The notes under the pieces are model-generated. The model worked only from the letters and a program-made list of their open reading frames with translations. It was not told the origin of the DNA and did not search any database. The translations under genes were made by a program, and so were the position numbers. A stretch of 64,000 nucleotides of DNA from Bacteroidota bacterium. Its GTDB lineage: Bacteria; Bacteroidota; Bacteroidia; JAHEXY01. Position 1 is the stretch's first letter, and every line of letters begins with the position of its first letter. The stretch is taken from contig JAHEXY010000001.1 in NCBI GenBank assembly GCA_023251875.1, positions 62,001-126,000 of the forward strand, given 5' to 3'. Of this stretch, positions 23,930 through 34,540 are shown piece by piece.

Positions 23930-26900
23930 ATGAAACAATTATATTCATTCATTTTAATATTTGTTATTTCATTAAATTTTATCGCACTAAAAATAATTGC
24001 GCAAGCTCCTGATTGGTCATGGATAAATAATGTTTCCACAAATGTTTTTGGAGAGGGAATTGCAATTGATCAACATGATTTTTTATATGTAACAGGAGGT
24101 TTTGTAACGTCTCCACAAACATTTGGACTAACTACCCTTTATGGTTCCAATAATGGAACAAGTCCAACCTTGTTTTTAATAAAGTACAATAATCTAGGCG
24201 AAGTTATTTGGGCTACATCTGCAAAACAATATCCTTTATCTTCCTATAATGCATGTAAAAGTTATTCGGTTTGTGTAGATAATACCGATAATGCCTATAT
24301 AACAGGGTATTATTCTGACAATACGCTTATAATTGGAAGCGATTCATTAATAAACAGGGGAGATAAAGACGCATTTATTGCGAAATATGATGCAGGAGGA
24401 AATCCTTTGTGGATAAGTAGTGTGAGTGGATTAGGTAATGAGCAAGGAATTGATGTTGCACTTGATAATGATGGAAACCTGTATTGTACAGGTTCATGTG
24501 ATACAGGAACAGTAACCATTGCGTATAATAATAATGGGAGTAAGCAAACAACATCATTACACACTACCGATTCAATCTTTCTATTAAAGTATAATATAAA
24601 TGGAGATCTAATATGGGCAAAAACCATTGATGGTACTATTGTTAAAGCAATGGCTGTAGACAAAAATAATAATGCAATTCTTGTGGGTTATTGGAACGAT
24701 ACGCATCTTACATTTGGCAATTATTCGTATACCAGTATAAAAAAACCGGAGGGTTTTATTGTTTCAATAGATCCAAATGGCAATGTTAAATGGGCTGATG
24801 TAATGAGAGGGTTGGCAAGTCAGGTTATTTATGATGTTGATGCTGATGAATCAATAACCATATTAGGTGCTTTTGGAAACAGTTATTCCTATTTAAGTTT
24901 TGATACACTTTACTGCACTTCATGTGCAATGCTATTATTAGCTAACTATGATACGTTGGGAAATTCGATTTGGCATACTTATTATGAAAATACAAGTACT
25001 GTAGCGCCCAAAAAAATGAATATAAATGATAATAACGAAATATATGTTGGCGGCACACTAGTGAATCAATTAATATTTGATAAAGATACTTTTCTCAATG
25101 GGAATAATGATATATTTATTTCTAAATTTTCTGCAGATGGTAAATATATATGGGCAGAAACAATAGGTGGGAGCGACCTTGAAACTACTCCCAATCTTAG
25201 CTCCGATAGCAAAAATAATTTATTTTTTACAGGAGAATTTAAAAGTGATACTCTGGTAATAGCAGAGGATTCTCTCTATAATACATCAAATTTTTATAAT
25301 CTAATTATAGCGGCTCAAATAGATTTTAGCGATACCGTAAGTATTGTAGACACAACAAAAATATATCGATTTGATAACGGAGGCTTGTATGGGGGCACTG
25401 CAGCGGATTTAACCTACACACCTACTAACCGTTTGTTTTCCGGAATAGAAACTCCCGCTTCTTTATTTGCATCTGATGATGGCGCAACTACCTGGTACCA
25501 GGTTTTTGACAATGATTCATTAGAATATGCTAATGAAACCAGAGGTTGGAGTGGAAAAGCAGAAAAAATATTGGCCAATCAAAGTGGATGGGTGGCAGTG
25601 GAAACCAATCGCCCTGATTTAAAATATTCTTCAGTTGCAATTAGTTTTAGTAATGGAGATACCAATACATGGAAAACCGCAGTAGATCAAACATTACTCA
25701 ACAATTGGGGCAAGGGTACACAGGCCGTAACAAGTATTGGTTTGTCTGATTATTATTTGTTAGCAGCATTGGGCCCCTATATTGTAAAAATAAATTCAGG
25801 ATCTATTAATCCTAATACGGATGTTACAGATATTTTAACTTCAATAAATGGATTACAATCTACTTCTACCATTAATAGCATTGCCCTAGCAAATGCTACC
25901 AGTGGATACCCTTATTATATAGCTATTGATGAACAAGGATCTCCGGGCGGTTATTATAGACTATTATATAAAAATGATGGTATTGCTTTTACTAAAATAG
26001 TTTTACCATCAACATTAACCGGTATTCAATCAGTTTATACGCATCCTAATCAAGTTACAGGAGATACTATTTTTATTACAGGCTATGACGATGTAAATAA
26101 AAAATATAAAATTTATAGCTCTTTTGATTCAGGAATCAACTGGATAGATATTTCTTATTCTTCCGCTACCACCTACTTAAGTGATGTTGATTATAGTCTC
26201 AATTGGAATTTAAGTGCCAGTAATAATCTTGTATTAATTATTCCGGGTAATGCTATTTCAAAAGATTTAGGAAACTCATGGGAAATAATGAGCGACACTA
26301 TTTATCATGCCAATGCTATAAAGCCTGATGATATTAATACCGTTGTAGGATCTAATAAAGTGGTTGAAATAAGTACAACGGGCCCAAGCGGAAGTTTTAC
26401 CAAAACGCCAAGCTATGGCTTAGAAGCCTTGGCTATCAATAAAATTGCAAGAACAGAATCAGAAAAATATTTTTATATCGCCACAAAAAATGGCTTGGGT
26501 TATACCTCTGCCTATCTCGATACAAATGTTATTGCAGGAGCCAAATGGTCATCTCCTTATGGGGAATTTCCAATGATTTCCGACACCATAAATTTTGGAG
26601 CAGTAGCCATTGATCCCACAGATTCCTTGCATGTAATTGCAGGAAGTGGTTACGGATTTTATACATCTACAACTGGGCCAAATGGATTCATGAGAATAGT
26701 ACCCTCAGGCTTTTCAACTAACGACCCACAAGTAAAAGATGTTGTTTTTATCAATCATACTACTGCCATAGCCGTTACAGGAGGAGATAGTTTGTATGAT
26801 GCAGGAAAAGGAAATATATGGAGAACCATTGATGGCGGCTTAACATGGAGTATTGTTTCTCCATCCGGATTCACCAATGGAAATACGATTGCTTTAGGTA

Positions 26901-27694
26901 AATTGGGAACAGATACTATAATTTATATTGGAACAGGATTGTTAAATGTTGAACCTGGTTATTTATGGAAATCCAGTGATCTTGGGCAAACATGGGAACA
27001 AATAAAAAATGGCCCAACAAGTTTAGCCGGAACTACCCATTTGAGTTTGCCAATTAACGATATAGCAGTTGACCCAAGAGGAAAAGACACGGTTTATATT
27101 GCTGCAGGTTATGGTTCTGATTATGCATTTGTATTGTCATTAGATGGTGGAGAAACCTATTTGTATCTTAATTCATATGCTGAAAAACCTTATACCTCAA
27201 TAGGAATCAATAGAACATATCCGGATACGGTTTATTGTGCATCGGGCAGAGAAATATATTTGTATGATTTAGCAAACAACAATTTTCGTTTTGTATATCG
27301 TGGTTTACCCGATGAAAAAATTCCGGATATCATGACAGGTTCAATATTGGTGGGCACAACAACAGGTTTTTATACTTTCGATCCGCAAATTATTGATGAT
27401 ACCACGATTACAAAAATCACGTCTAAAACAAACAATGATATTATAGTAAATGTGTATCCCAACCCTTTTAAGGATGAGGCAACGATAAATATTGGAGTAA
27501 AAGAAAATGGAACTATTGCTATTGAATTGTATGATCTTACAGGAAGAAAGATAACAACAATATATAAAGGTAAATGTACAAGCGGCTCCTCTCATTACAC
27601 CATTTCTTCTGATGGATTAGCTACCGGCTCTTATTTGGTATATGTAAAAATAAATGGCAAAACGGGCAAACGCTTGTTGTATCACGTTAAATAA
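23930..27694 (+). CDS. Giant secreted SBBP/BNR-repeat protein with T9SS type A sorting domain (paralogue 1)
   Basis: A 1254-residue exported protein. It has a signal peptide (MKQLYSFILIFVISLNFIALKIIAQA), then an N-terminal beta-propeller of SBBP-type repeats (residues ~30-460; units such as DNAYITGYYSDNTL and GDKDAFIAKYDAGGNPLW). A ~700-residue region with BNR/Asp-box motifs follows (SDDGATTW, FDSGINW, KDLGNSWE, TIDGGLTW, SSDLGQTW, SLDGGETY). The C-terminal type A sorting domain starts near VNVYPNPFKDEATINI. Asp-box propellers occur in sialidases and sortilin-like binding proteins; no sialidase catalytic set is evident, so binding is more likely. From base 25321 to the end the gene is almost identical to the next gene, while the N-terminal propellers differ strongly. 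Confidence 0.85.
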   Translation: MKQLYSFILIFVISLNFIALKIIAQAPDWSWINNVSTNVFGEGIAIDQHDFLYVTGGFVTSPQTFGLTTLYGSNNGTSPTLFLIKYNNLGEVIWATSAKQYPLSSYNACKSYSVCVDNTDNAYITGYYSDNTLIIGSDSLINRGDKDAFIAKYDAGGNPLWISSVSGLGNEQGIDVALDNDGNLYCTGSCDTGTVTIAYNNNGSKQTTSLHTTDSIFLLKYNINGDLIWAKTIDGTIVKAMAVDKNNNAILVGYWNDTHLTFGNYSYTSIKKPEGFIVSIDPNGNVKWADVMRGLASQVIYDVDADESITILGAFGNSYSYLSFDTLYCTSCAMLLLANYDTLGNSIWHTYYENTSTVAPKKMNINDNNEIYVGGTLVNQLIFDKDTFLNGNNDIFISKFSADGKYIWAETIGGSDLETTPNLSSDSKNNLFFTGEFKSDTLVIAEDSLYNTSNFYNLIIAAQIDFSDTVSIVDTTKIYRFDNGGLYGGTAADLTYTPTNRLFSGIETPASLFASDDGATTWYQVFDNDSLEYANETRGWSGKAEKILANQSGWVAVETNRPDLKYSSVAISFSNGDTNTWKTAVDQTLLNNWGKGTQAVTSIGLSDYYLLAALGPYIVKINSGSINPNTDVTDILTSINGLQSTSTINSIALANATSGYPYYIAIDEQGSPGGYYRLLYKNDGIAFTKIVLPSTLTGIQSVYTHPNQVTGDTIFITGYDDVNKKYKIYSSFDSGINWIDISYSSATTYLSDVDYSLNWNLSASNNLVLIIPGNAISKDLGNSWEIMSDTIYHANAIKPDDINTVVGSNKVVEISTTGPSGSFTKTPSYGLEALAINKIARTESEKYFYIATKNGLGYTSAYLDTNVIAGAKWSSPYGEFPMISDTINFGAVAIDPTDSLHVIAGSGYGFYTSTTGPNGFMRIVPSGFSTNDPQVKDVVFINHTTAIAVTGGDSLYDAGKGNIWRTIDGGLTWSIVSPSGFTNGNTIALGKLGTDTIIYIGTGLLNVEPGYLWKSSDLGQTWEQIKNGPTSLAGTTHLSLPINDIAVDPRGKDTVYIAAGYGSDYAFVLSLDGGETYLYLNSYAEKPYTSIGINRTYPDTVYCASGREIYLYDLANNNFRFVYRGLPDEKIPDIMTGSILVGTTTGFYTFDPQIIDDTTITKITSKTNNDIIVNVYPNPFKDEATINIGVKENGTIAIELYDLTGRKITTIYKGKCTSGSSHYTISSDGLATGSYLVYVKINGKTGKRLLYHVK
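25321..27683 (+). repeat. 2.36-kb direct repeat, copy 1
   Basis: This segment, covering the BNR and sorting domains of paralogue 1, aligns without any gap (offset 3917 bases) to 29238-31600. Two tracts look identical by eye, 25321-25677 and 26176-27683. The ~500 bases between them carry scattered substitutions. Confidence 0.9.
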
Positions 27695-27732
27695 AATTGT
27701 TTTAAGGTTTATTGCATGCTTATTTCATAGAA

Positions 27733-27764
27733 TGAAACCTTTTTAAAAAGTCTACGTAAAGGAT
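27733..27764 (+). promoter_or_regulatory. ECF-like promoter shared by the two giant T9SS paralogues, copy 2
   Basis: ATGAAACC (about 27732-27739), 15 bases, then CGTAAAGGAT. It copies the block at 23862-23893 in spacing and flanking T/A run. The start codon is 32 bases further on. Confidence 0.45.
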
Positions 27765-27795
27765 ATTTAATTGACCAATATTCAATGAAACCCTA

Positions 27796-30700
27796 ATGAA
27801 ACAATTATTATATTCATTCATTTTAGCATTAGTTATTTCATTAAATTTTATTGCACTAAAAATAATTGCGCAAACTCCTGATTGGTCATGGGCCAACCAA
27901 GTTATTGGAACAGATGATTTATATTCCACCGGAATAGTAATAGATCACTATGGAAGTATTTATGTTGCAGGGGATTTCTATGCCAATCAAACTTTTGGCC
28001 AAACGGCTCTTACCGTTGGGAGGTCTGGTGAAGAAAATCCTTTTCTAATAAGATATGATCCACTAGGAAATATCCGATCGGCCGTAAAGCCTGAACAAAT
28101 TAAAAAGGTAAGATGTAATATAAATGCAGTTGCGGTTGATATGAAAAGTAATACCTACATAACGGGCATGTATCGCGATTCACTTGTTTTTGGCTCCGAT
28201 ACACTAATAAATCCTAATACCAATAGTAATTATAATGGATACATTGCAAAAAACGATGCAGGAGGCAATGCAATTTGGGCATTAAATATTGGAGGCAGTA
28301 TGATGACTACGAAAGGCAATAGTGAAGAAGGAAAAGACATAGCTATTGATCAAGATGGAAATATCTACTGTGTTGGAACATTTGAAAAAGGCTATACGAA
28401 AATAAATTACATGAGTAACGGTCAAAAAAAAACATATACATTAACCTCTAATGATTTTAAGTATAAGGATATTTTTCTTTTAAAATATAATGTTGATGGC
28501 AATTTACTTTGGGCTAAAGCATTTGGAGGTACTTCATCTAAAGATTATGTTAATTGTATGGCAATAGATGCCTCAGGTAACGTAATTATTGGTGGGTATT
28601 GGACAAACGGGAGTATTAGTCTTGACACCTATACTTTTTCAAATAATGGAGAAAGAGATGGATATGTATTTTCTGTTGATGGTAATGGAAATATTTTATG
28701 GGCCAATGTTATTAGCGGCACTTCTTTTGATGAAATTACAGATGTAGTTGCTTCAGACTACATTTATGTAACAGGGTATGTAGAAAGTGATGTTATTATT
28801 GGCTCAGGTTCTTTAACAAATAATGGAGTAGCGGATATTGTTTTAGTTAAGTATGATCAAGCAGGAAATGTTAAATGGGCTAATATATACGGTGGTAACG
28901 GAACAGATATCTCTAATGGTTTAGCCTTGGAGGGCGCAAGTGAGAATATTTATATGACTGGTTATTACACGGAAGATATGTATATTGATACTACATTATT
29001 GGTTAATAAAGGTTATAATGATATTCTACTTGCAAAATTTGATTCAAGTGGAAAATCGGTTTGGGCAATGGGGGTAGGTCAAGGGGGAAATGAATATGGA
29101 TTAATCATTACCTGCGATTCAGTTAATAACTTATATTTTTCCGGATGGTATGAATATGGCGATACTTTAATTTTAGGAAACGACACTCTTGCTTCTACAC
29201 TAAGTAATGGTGCGGTTATGTTTGTAGCCGCCTTAATAGATTTTAGCGATACCGTAAGTATTGTAGACACAACAAAAATATATCGATTTGATAACGGAGG
29301 CTTGTATGGGGGCACTGCAGCGGATTTAACCTACACACCTACTAACCGTTTGTTTTCCGGAATAGAAACTCCCGCTTCTTTATTTGCATCTGATGATGGC
29401 GCAACTACCTGGTACCAGGTTTTTGACAATGATTCATTAGAATATGCTAATGAAACCAGAGGTTGGAGTGGAAAAGCAGAAAAAATATTGGCCAATCAAA
29501 GTGGATGGGTGGCAGTGGAAACCAATCGCCCTGATTTAAAATATTCTTCAGTTGCAATTAGTTTTAGTAATGGAGATACCAATACATGGAAAACAGCAGT
29601 AGATCAAACATTACTCAACAATTGGGGTATGAGCACACAGGCCGTAACAAGTATTGGTTTGTCTGATTATTATTTGTTAGCAGCATTAGGCCCCTATGTA
29701 GTAAAAATAAATTCAGGGCCCATTAATCCTAATACAGATATTATAAATATTTTAACTTTAATAAATGGATTACAATCTACTTCTACAATTAACAGCATTG
29801 CTCTTGCTAACTCTCCCAATTTATACCCTTATTATATAGCTATTGATGAACAAGGATCTCCGGGCGGTTATTATAGACTATTATATAAAAATGACGGTAT
29901 TGCTTTTACTAAAATAGTTTTACCATCAACATTAACCGGCATTCAATCTGTTTATACACATCCATTTCAAAATACAGGAGATACTATTTTTATTACAGGC
30001 TATGACGATGTAAATAAAAAATATAAAATTTACCGCTCTTTTGATGCAGGAATCAATTGGACAGATATTTCTTATTCTTCCGCTACCACTTTCTTAAGTG
30101 ATGTTGATTATAGTCTCAATTGGAATTTAAGTGCCAGTAATAATCTTGTATTAATTATTCCGGGTAATGCTATTTCAAAAGATTTAGGAAACTCATGGGA
30201 AATAATGAGCGACACTATTTATCATGCCAATGCTATAAAGCCTGATGATATTAATACCGTTGTAGGATCTAATAAAGTGGTTGAAATAAGTACAACGGGC
30301 CCAAGCGGAAGTTTTACCAAAACGCCAAGCTATGGCTTAGAAGCCTTGGCTATCAATAAAATTGCAAGAACAGAATCAGAAAAATATTTTTATATCGCCA
30401 CAAAAAATGGCTTGGGTTATACCTCTGCCTATCTCGATACAAATGTTATTGCAGGAGCCAAATGGTCATCTCCTTATGGGGAATTTCCAATGATTTCCGA
30501 CACCATAAATTTTGGAGCAGTAGCCATTGATCCCACAGATTCCTTGCATGTAATTGCAGGAAGTGGTTACGGATTTTATACATCTACAACTGGGCCAAAT
30601 GGATTCATGAGAATAGTACCCTCAGGCTTTTCAACTAACGACCCACAAGTAAAAGATGTTGTTTTTATCAATCATACTACTGCCATAGCCGTTACAGGAG

Positions 30701-31611
30701 GAGATAGTTTGTATGATGCAGGAAAAGGAAATATATGGAGAACCATTGATGGCGGCTTAACATGGAGTATTGTTTCTCCATCCGGATTCACCAATGGAAA
30801 TACGATTGCTTTAGGTAAATTGGGAACAGATACTATAATTTATATTGGAACAGGATTGTTAAATGTTGAACCTGGTTATTTATGGAAATCCAGTGATCTT
30901 GGGCAAACATGGGAACAAATAAAAAATGGCCCAACAAGTTTAGCCGGAACTACCCATTTGAGTTTGCCAATTAACGATATAGCAGTTGACCCAAGAGGAA
31001 AAGACACGGTTTATATTGCTGCAGGTTATGGTTCTGATTATGCATTTGTATTGTCATTAGATGGTGGAGAAACCTATTTGTATCTTAATTCATATGCTGA
31101 AAAACCTTATACCTCAATAGGAATCAATAGAACATATCCGGATACGGTTTATTGTGCATCGGGCAGAGAAATATATTTGTATGATTTAGCAAACAACAAT
31201 TTTCGTTTTGTATATCGTGGTTTACCCGATGAAAAAATTCCGGATATCATGACAGGTTCAATATTGGTGGGCACAACAACAGGTTTTTATACTTTCGATC
31301 CGCAAATTATTGATGATACCACGATTACAAAAATCACGTCTAAAACAAACAATGATATTATAGTAAATGTGTATCCCAACCCTTTTAAGGATGAGGCAAC
31401 GATAAATATTGGAGTAAAAGAAAATGGAACTATTGCTATTGAATTGTATGATCTTACAGGAAGAAAGATAACAACAATATATAAAGGTAAATGTACAAGC
31501 GGCTCCTCTCATTACACCATTTCTTCTGATGGATTAGCTACCGGCTCTTATTTGGTATATGTAAAAATAAATGGCAAAACGGGCAAACGCTTGTTGTATC
31601 GTGTGAAATAA
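27796..31611 (+). CDS. Giant secreted SBBP/BNR-repeat protein with T9SS type A sorting domain (paralogue 2)
   Basis: A 1271-residue paralogue of the preceding gene with the same order: a near-identical signal peptide (MKQLLYSFILALVISLNFIALK), an N-terminal SBBP propeller (residues ~30-475; GNIYCVGTFEKG, GVADIVLVKYDQAGNVKW, SGWYEYGDTLILGNDTL), the BNR/Asp-box region and the type A sorting domain. The propeller part is only loosely related to that of paralogue 1, while the last ~790 residues differ at only a few positions. The gene pair probably arose by tandem duplication, after which the 3' part was kept uniform by gene conversion. The conserved upstream block suggests both are co-regulated. 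Confidence 0.85.
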   Translation: MKQLLYSFILALVISLNFIALKIIAQTPDWSWANQVIGTDDLYSTGIVIDHYGSIYVAGDFYANQTFGQTALTVGRSGEENPFLIRYDPLGNIRSAVKPEQIKKVRCNINAVAVDMKSNTYITGMYRDSLVFGSDTLINPNTNSNYNGYIAKNDAGGNAIWALNIGGSMMTTKGNSEEGKDIAIDQDGNIYCVGTFEKGYTKINYMSNGQKKTYTLTSNDFKYKDIFLLKYNVDGNLLWAKAFGGTSSKDYVNCMAIDASGNVIIGGYWTNGSISLDTYTFSNNGERDGYVFSVDGNGNILWANVISGTSFDEITDVVASDYIYVTGYVESDVIIGSGSLTNNGVADIVLVKYDQAGNVKWANIYGGNGTDISNGLALEGASENIYMTGYYTEDMYIDTTLLVNKGYNDILLAKFDSSGKSVWAMGVGQGGNEYGLIITCDSVNNLYFSGWYEYGDTLILGNDTLASTLSNGAVMFVAALIDFSDTVSIVDTTKIYRFDNGGLYGGTAADLTYTPTNRLFSGIETPASLFASDDGATTWYQVFDNDSLEYANETRGWSGKAEKILANQSGWVAVETNRPDLKYSSVAISFSNGDTNTWKTAVDQTLLNNWGMSTQAVTSIGLSDYYLLAALGPYVVKINSGPINPNTDIINILTLINGLQSTSTINSIALANSPNLYPYYIAIDEQGSPGGYYRLLYKNDGIAFTKIVLPSTLTGIQSVYTHPFQNTGDTIFITGYDDVNKKYKIYRSFDAGINWTDISYSSATTFLSDVDYSLNWNLSASNNLVLIIPGNAISKDLGNSWEIMSDTIYHANAIKPDDINTVVGSNKVVEISTTGPSGSFTKTPSYGLEALAINKIARTESEKYFYIATKNGLGYTSAYLDTNVIAGAKWSSPYGEFPMISDTINFGAVAIDPTDSLHVIAGSGYGFYTSTTGPNGFMRIVPSGFSTNDPQVKDVVFINHTTAIAVTGGDSLYDAGKGNIWRTIDGGLTWSIVSPSGFTNGNTIALGKLGTDTIIYIGTGLLNVEPGYLWKSSDLGQTWEQIKNGPTSLAGTTHLSLPINDIAVDPRGKDTVYIAAGYGSDYAFVLSLDGGETYLYLNSYAEKPYTSIGINRTYPDTVYCASGREIYLYDLANNNFRFVYRGLPDEKIPDIMTGSILVGTTTGFYTFDPQIIDDTTITKITSKTNNDIIVNVYPNPFKDEATINIGVKENGTIAIELYDLTGRKITTIYKGKCTSGSSHYTISSDGLATGSYLVYVKINGKTGKRLLYRVK
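29238..31600 (+). repeat. 2.36-kb direct repeat, copy 2
   Basis: Partner of 25321-27683. The identical tracts correspond to 29238-29594 and 30093-31600. Identity stops 11 bases before the stop codon. Confidence 0.9.
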
Positions 31612-31714
31612 AATGTGTATTTCTGAAACATTTTGTGTTCGTTTTTCGTAAACATCTTTTTCAATAGTATGCTTATATAAAAGAGATATTAAAAATAGTT
31701 CTAAAAAATTAGTC

Positions 31715-33559
31715 ATGAAAAAACAGTACACTTTGTTTATTCTTGCAATTTCAGTGTTATTTGCGAATACGAGTTATTCTCAACGTCCATCTTTTTTATG
31801 GGAAAGAACCATAGAAGGGCAAACCAATGAAATTATACCCAAAAAAATAATTGCTGATAATTCAGGTAATGTATATGTAGCAGGCTTGTTTAGTCCGTCT
31901 CAAGATTTTGGATCTACTACTTTAACTGGAGATAATACGCCATCTGTTTATGTTATAAAATACAATACCAATGGAGATATCGTTTGGGCAATAGGAGAAA
32001 GTAAAAACGATTTTACAGGTTCTACAACCATTACTGATTTAAAAATGGATAAAGATGGAAATTTATATTTAACAGGCTGGTTTTATCAGGGCAATACACT
32101 GTTGTCCTTAGGAGGAAAAACAATTTCAGGATACAAAGATAACGGAGATGGTTTTATTTTTAAAATTGATCCGGATAATGGCCAATCTCAATGGGCATTG
32201 AGTATTTCAGGTACTTCGGTAGAAAGTATCAATGGCGTAACAACTGATAATAGCGGGAATGTATACCTTACGGGGTTTCTTCGCAGTACAGATGTATACC
32301 TTCAACATATTAAAGGGGGGGCTATAACTTCTGATACGTTGCATTGTACAAAACAAGATATGTCGGATATGTTAGTTGTAAAGTATGATGCAGATGGAGG
32401 TTTAATATGGTCAAAATCATTTGGCACTGATTCTGCTTTTGAGGTTGGAAGTTCCATTGCATTAGATGATAATAACAATGTATACGTGGGAGGATATTGG
32501 GATTATTCACCCACTACAAGTTTTGGTTCTATTCATGTTAAAAACAATGGCCCTAATAATTTTGATCAAATTATTTTAAAGTTAGATGAAAATGGAAACG
32601 AGCAATGGGCTAAAGCTCCTAAAGGAGGAGCCAACGATTATATTTCACAAATTGAAATTAAAGGTAACAGATTATATACCCTTGGGCATTTCTCAGGAGA
32701 CCTTACCTATACTACTATTACCACTGTAGCTAAAGATGGCAATAATTATGTTAGTCACAATTTGTTAAGCAATCTGAGATTGCAAACTACAGCATATGCT
32801 ACAAGAAGTTGGGATTATTATGATGTTTTTTTAGCTAAATATGATTTGGATGGAAATGTAAAATGGAGCCAAGTGGTAAGTAATTGCAATGAACTTGCTT
32901 CTCCGGGTAGTCCGGTTGAGCATCATTTAAGTGATGGCTTAAGTATTAATGCAAGTGGAGAAGCATTTGTATCTGCTTCTTTTGAAGCAGATACAGTATA
33001 TATTGGCAGTAATGAAGTTTATAATAACGGACAAAAAGATTTTTTCTTGGCAAAATATAATGCTGCAGGTAATGCCAGTTGGTCGTTGGATATTGGAGGT
33101 AGTGGCAATGAATACAATGGAGGTTTAAGTTGTGATAATGACGATCATATATTTATTGCCGGAGGTTTTAGTTATTTGAGCACAATTCTTTTAGGTAATT
33201 ATTCTTTAACGAGTGCCGATGCCATTAATGATATGTTTGTTGCTAAAATAGAAGATTATATAGCTCCTGTGTCTTCTAATATTTCGGAAAATGCTATTGA
33301 AAAAAATGAAATAAATATTTATCCTAATCCTTTTGTCAATAATGTTACAATTAAATTAGCATTAAAAGAAGATGCTGATGTAACTATTGATTTACTTGAT
33401 TTAACTGGAAGAGAAATTTCTAACATTTATAATGGAAAAATTAATAAAGGCATAAGCAAGTATACCATTGCCGCTGAAAATAGGGCTTCAGGTACTTATT
33501 TTATTGCTGTGAAAACAAATGGTGATGTAAGTAGAAAACTATTGTATCATGTAAAGTAA
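31715..33559 (+). CDS. Secreted SBBP-repeat protein with T9SS type A sorting domain
   Basis: A 614-residue exported protein with a signal peptide (MKKQYTLFILAISVLFANTSYS) and a single SBBP-type propeller (about 25-520; DKDGNLYLTGWF, GNVYLTGFLRST, NNNVYVGGYW, GQKDFFLAKYNAAGNASW). The C-terminal type A sorting domain has IYPNPFVNNVTIKLAL and ends KLLYHVK. It is related to the N-terminal propellers of the two genes upstream but lacks the BNR module. The C-terminal ~80 residues resemble theirs only moderately. The three genes form a tandem family on one strand. Function is unknown; surface binding or structure is likely. Confidence 0.83.
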   Translation: MKKQYTLFILAISVLFANTSYSQRPSFLWERTIEGQTNEIIPKKIIADNSGNVYVAGLFSPSQDFGSTTLTGDNTPSVYVIKYNTNGDIVWAIGESKNDFTGSTTITDLKMDKDGNLYLTGWFYQGNTLLSLGGKTISGYKDNGDGFIFKIDPDNGQSQWALSISGTSVESINGVTTDNSGNVYLTGFLRSTDVYLQHIKGGAITSDTLHCTKQDMSDMLVVKYDADGGLIWSKSFGTDSAFEVGSSIALDDNNNVYVGGYWDYSPTTSFGSIHVKNNGPNNFDQIILKLDENGNEQWAKAPKGGANDYISQIEIKGNRLYTLGHFSGDLTYTTITTVAKDGNNYVSHNLLSNLRLQTTAYATRSWDYYDVFLAKYDLDGNVKWSQVVSNCNELASPGSPVEHHLSDGLSINASGEAFVSASFEADTVYIGSNEVYNNGQKDFFLAKYNAAGNASWSLDIGGSGNEYNGGLSCDNDDHIFIAGGFSYLSTILLGNYSLTSADAINDMFVAKIEDYIAPVSSNISENAIEKNEINIYPNPFVNNVTIKLALKEDADVTIDLLDLTGREISNIYNGKINKGISKYTIAAENRASGTYFIAVKTNGDVSRKLLYHVK

Positions 33560-33566
33560 TTTATTC

Positions 33567-34505
33567 TTATGCCATAGGTTTTGGAGATGCTAAGGGAGCG
33601 TTTCTTTTAGTGTTAATAACATATATTCCTGCAAAGATTAAAAGTGTAGCAAAAATTTTCACTAGCGTTATTTCATCTTTACCTGCGAGTATGGCTATAA
33701 TAGCCGTACATACAGGTTGTATGTATATGTAGAAACTAATTAGTGAGGGCGAAAGAGTTTTTAAACTATACATGTTTAAAAAATAAGCTACAAAAGTGGT
33801 CATCAAAATAACATAAAGAATTCCTAAGCCAATAGTAAGAGGCATATTGATCCAATCAATATTTATAAAATCATGTAAGCCAAAAGGAATTGCCCAGCCA
33901 CATCCTAATAAAAAAGCCCATTTGGTAATGGTAATGGGATGGTATTTATGCATAAGAGGTTTGGCTAATACAAGATACAATCCCCATGAAATGGAGTTTA
34001 AGAAAATAAGTCCATTGCCCAATAATGCATTGGAATTTAAATTAATTTCTCCTCGATTGGTAATTAAAATTATAGCTCCCGCAAATCCTAAAGCAACACC
34101 TGAAATTTGATTGGTGAGAAGTTTTTCCTTTAAAATAATGGCGGTTAGCGCAAGTACTATAATAGGAGTACACGACATCATAATTGAAGCATCAACAGCA
34201 GAAGCAAGGTTAAGGCCTTTTAAAAAAAGAATTTGGTTTAAGCCTACTCCAAATATGCTGCACAGTAGTAACCTGGGCCAGTCTTTTTTTTCTATTTTAT
34301 CTTTTTTAATAAATAAGCTAGTAAGCCAAAATAAGATCATTGCTCCCCATACTCTTAAAATAATAAAACCAAAGGGCTTTACATATTTTGGCATCACTTC
34401 TTTAGCAATAATATAATTAAAACTGTGAATTAGATTAACGCCAATAATGCTAGCATGAGCCTTCCATTCGCTAATCGGCATACTATTATTCTTTGCACTA
34501 CTCAT
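33567..34505 (-). CDS. EamA/DMT-family transporter
   Basis: A 312-residue inner-membrane protein with ten predicted transmembrane helices arranged as two EamA repeats, typical of the drug/metabolite transporter superfamily. Landmarks are LNQILFLKGLNLASAVDASIMMSCTPIIV in the first repeat and NSISWGLYLVLAKPL plus a second ~130-residue unit ending NTKR. Members export amino acids, purines or other small metabolites; the substrate here is not evident. The gene is convergent with the SBBP gene (7 bases between stops) and starts about 110 bases from hemW on the other strand. Confidence 0.88.
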   Translation of the reverse strand: MSSAKNNSMPISEWKAHASIIGVNLIHSFNYIIAKEVMPKYVKPFGFIILRVWGAMILFWLTSLFIKKDKIEKKDWPRLLLCSIFGVGLNQILFLKGLNLASAVDASIMMSCTPIIVLALTAIILKEKLLTNQISGVALGFAGAIILITNRGEINLNSNALLGNGLIFLNSISWGLYLVLAKPLMHKYHPITITKWAFLLGCGWAIPFGLHDFINIDWINMPLTIGLGILYVILMTTFVAYFLNMYSLKTLSPSLISFYIYIQPVCTAIIAILAGKDEITLVKIFATLLIFAGIYVINTKRNAPLASPKPMA

Positions 34506-34540
34506 GTATTGTAATTTTTAATTAATTTTATAAATACCGT

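Noticed and set aside
24310-31731. Several minus-strand open frames of 60-117 codons inside the giant T9SS genes
   Set aside because: They are antisense to well-supported genes, are duplicated only because the host genes are duplicated, and have no recognisable domains.
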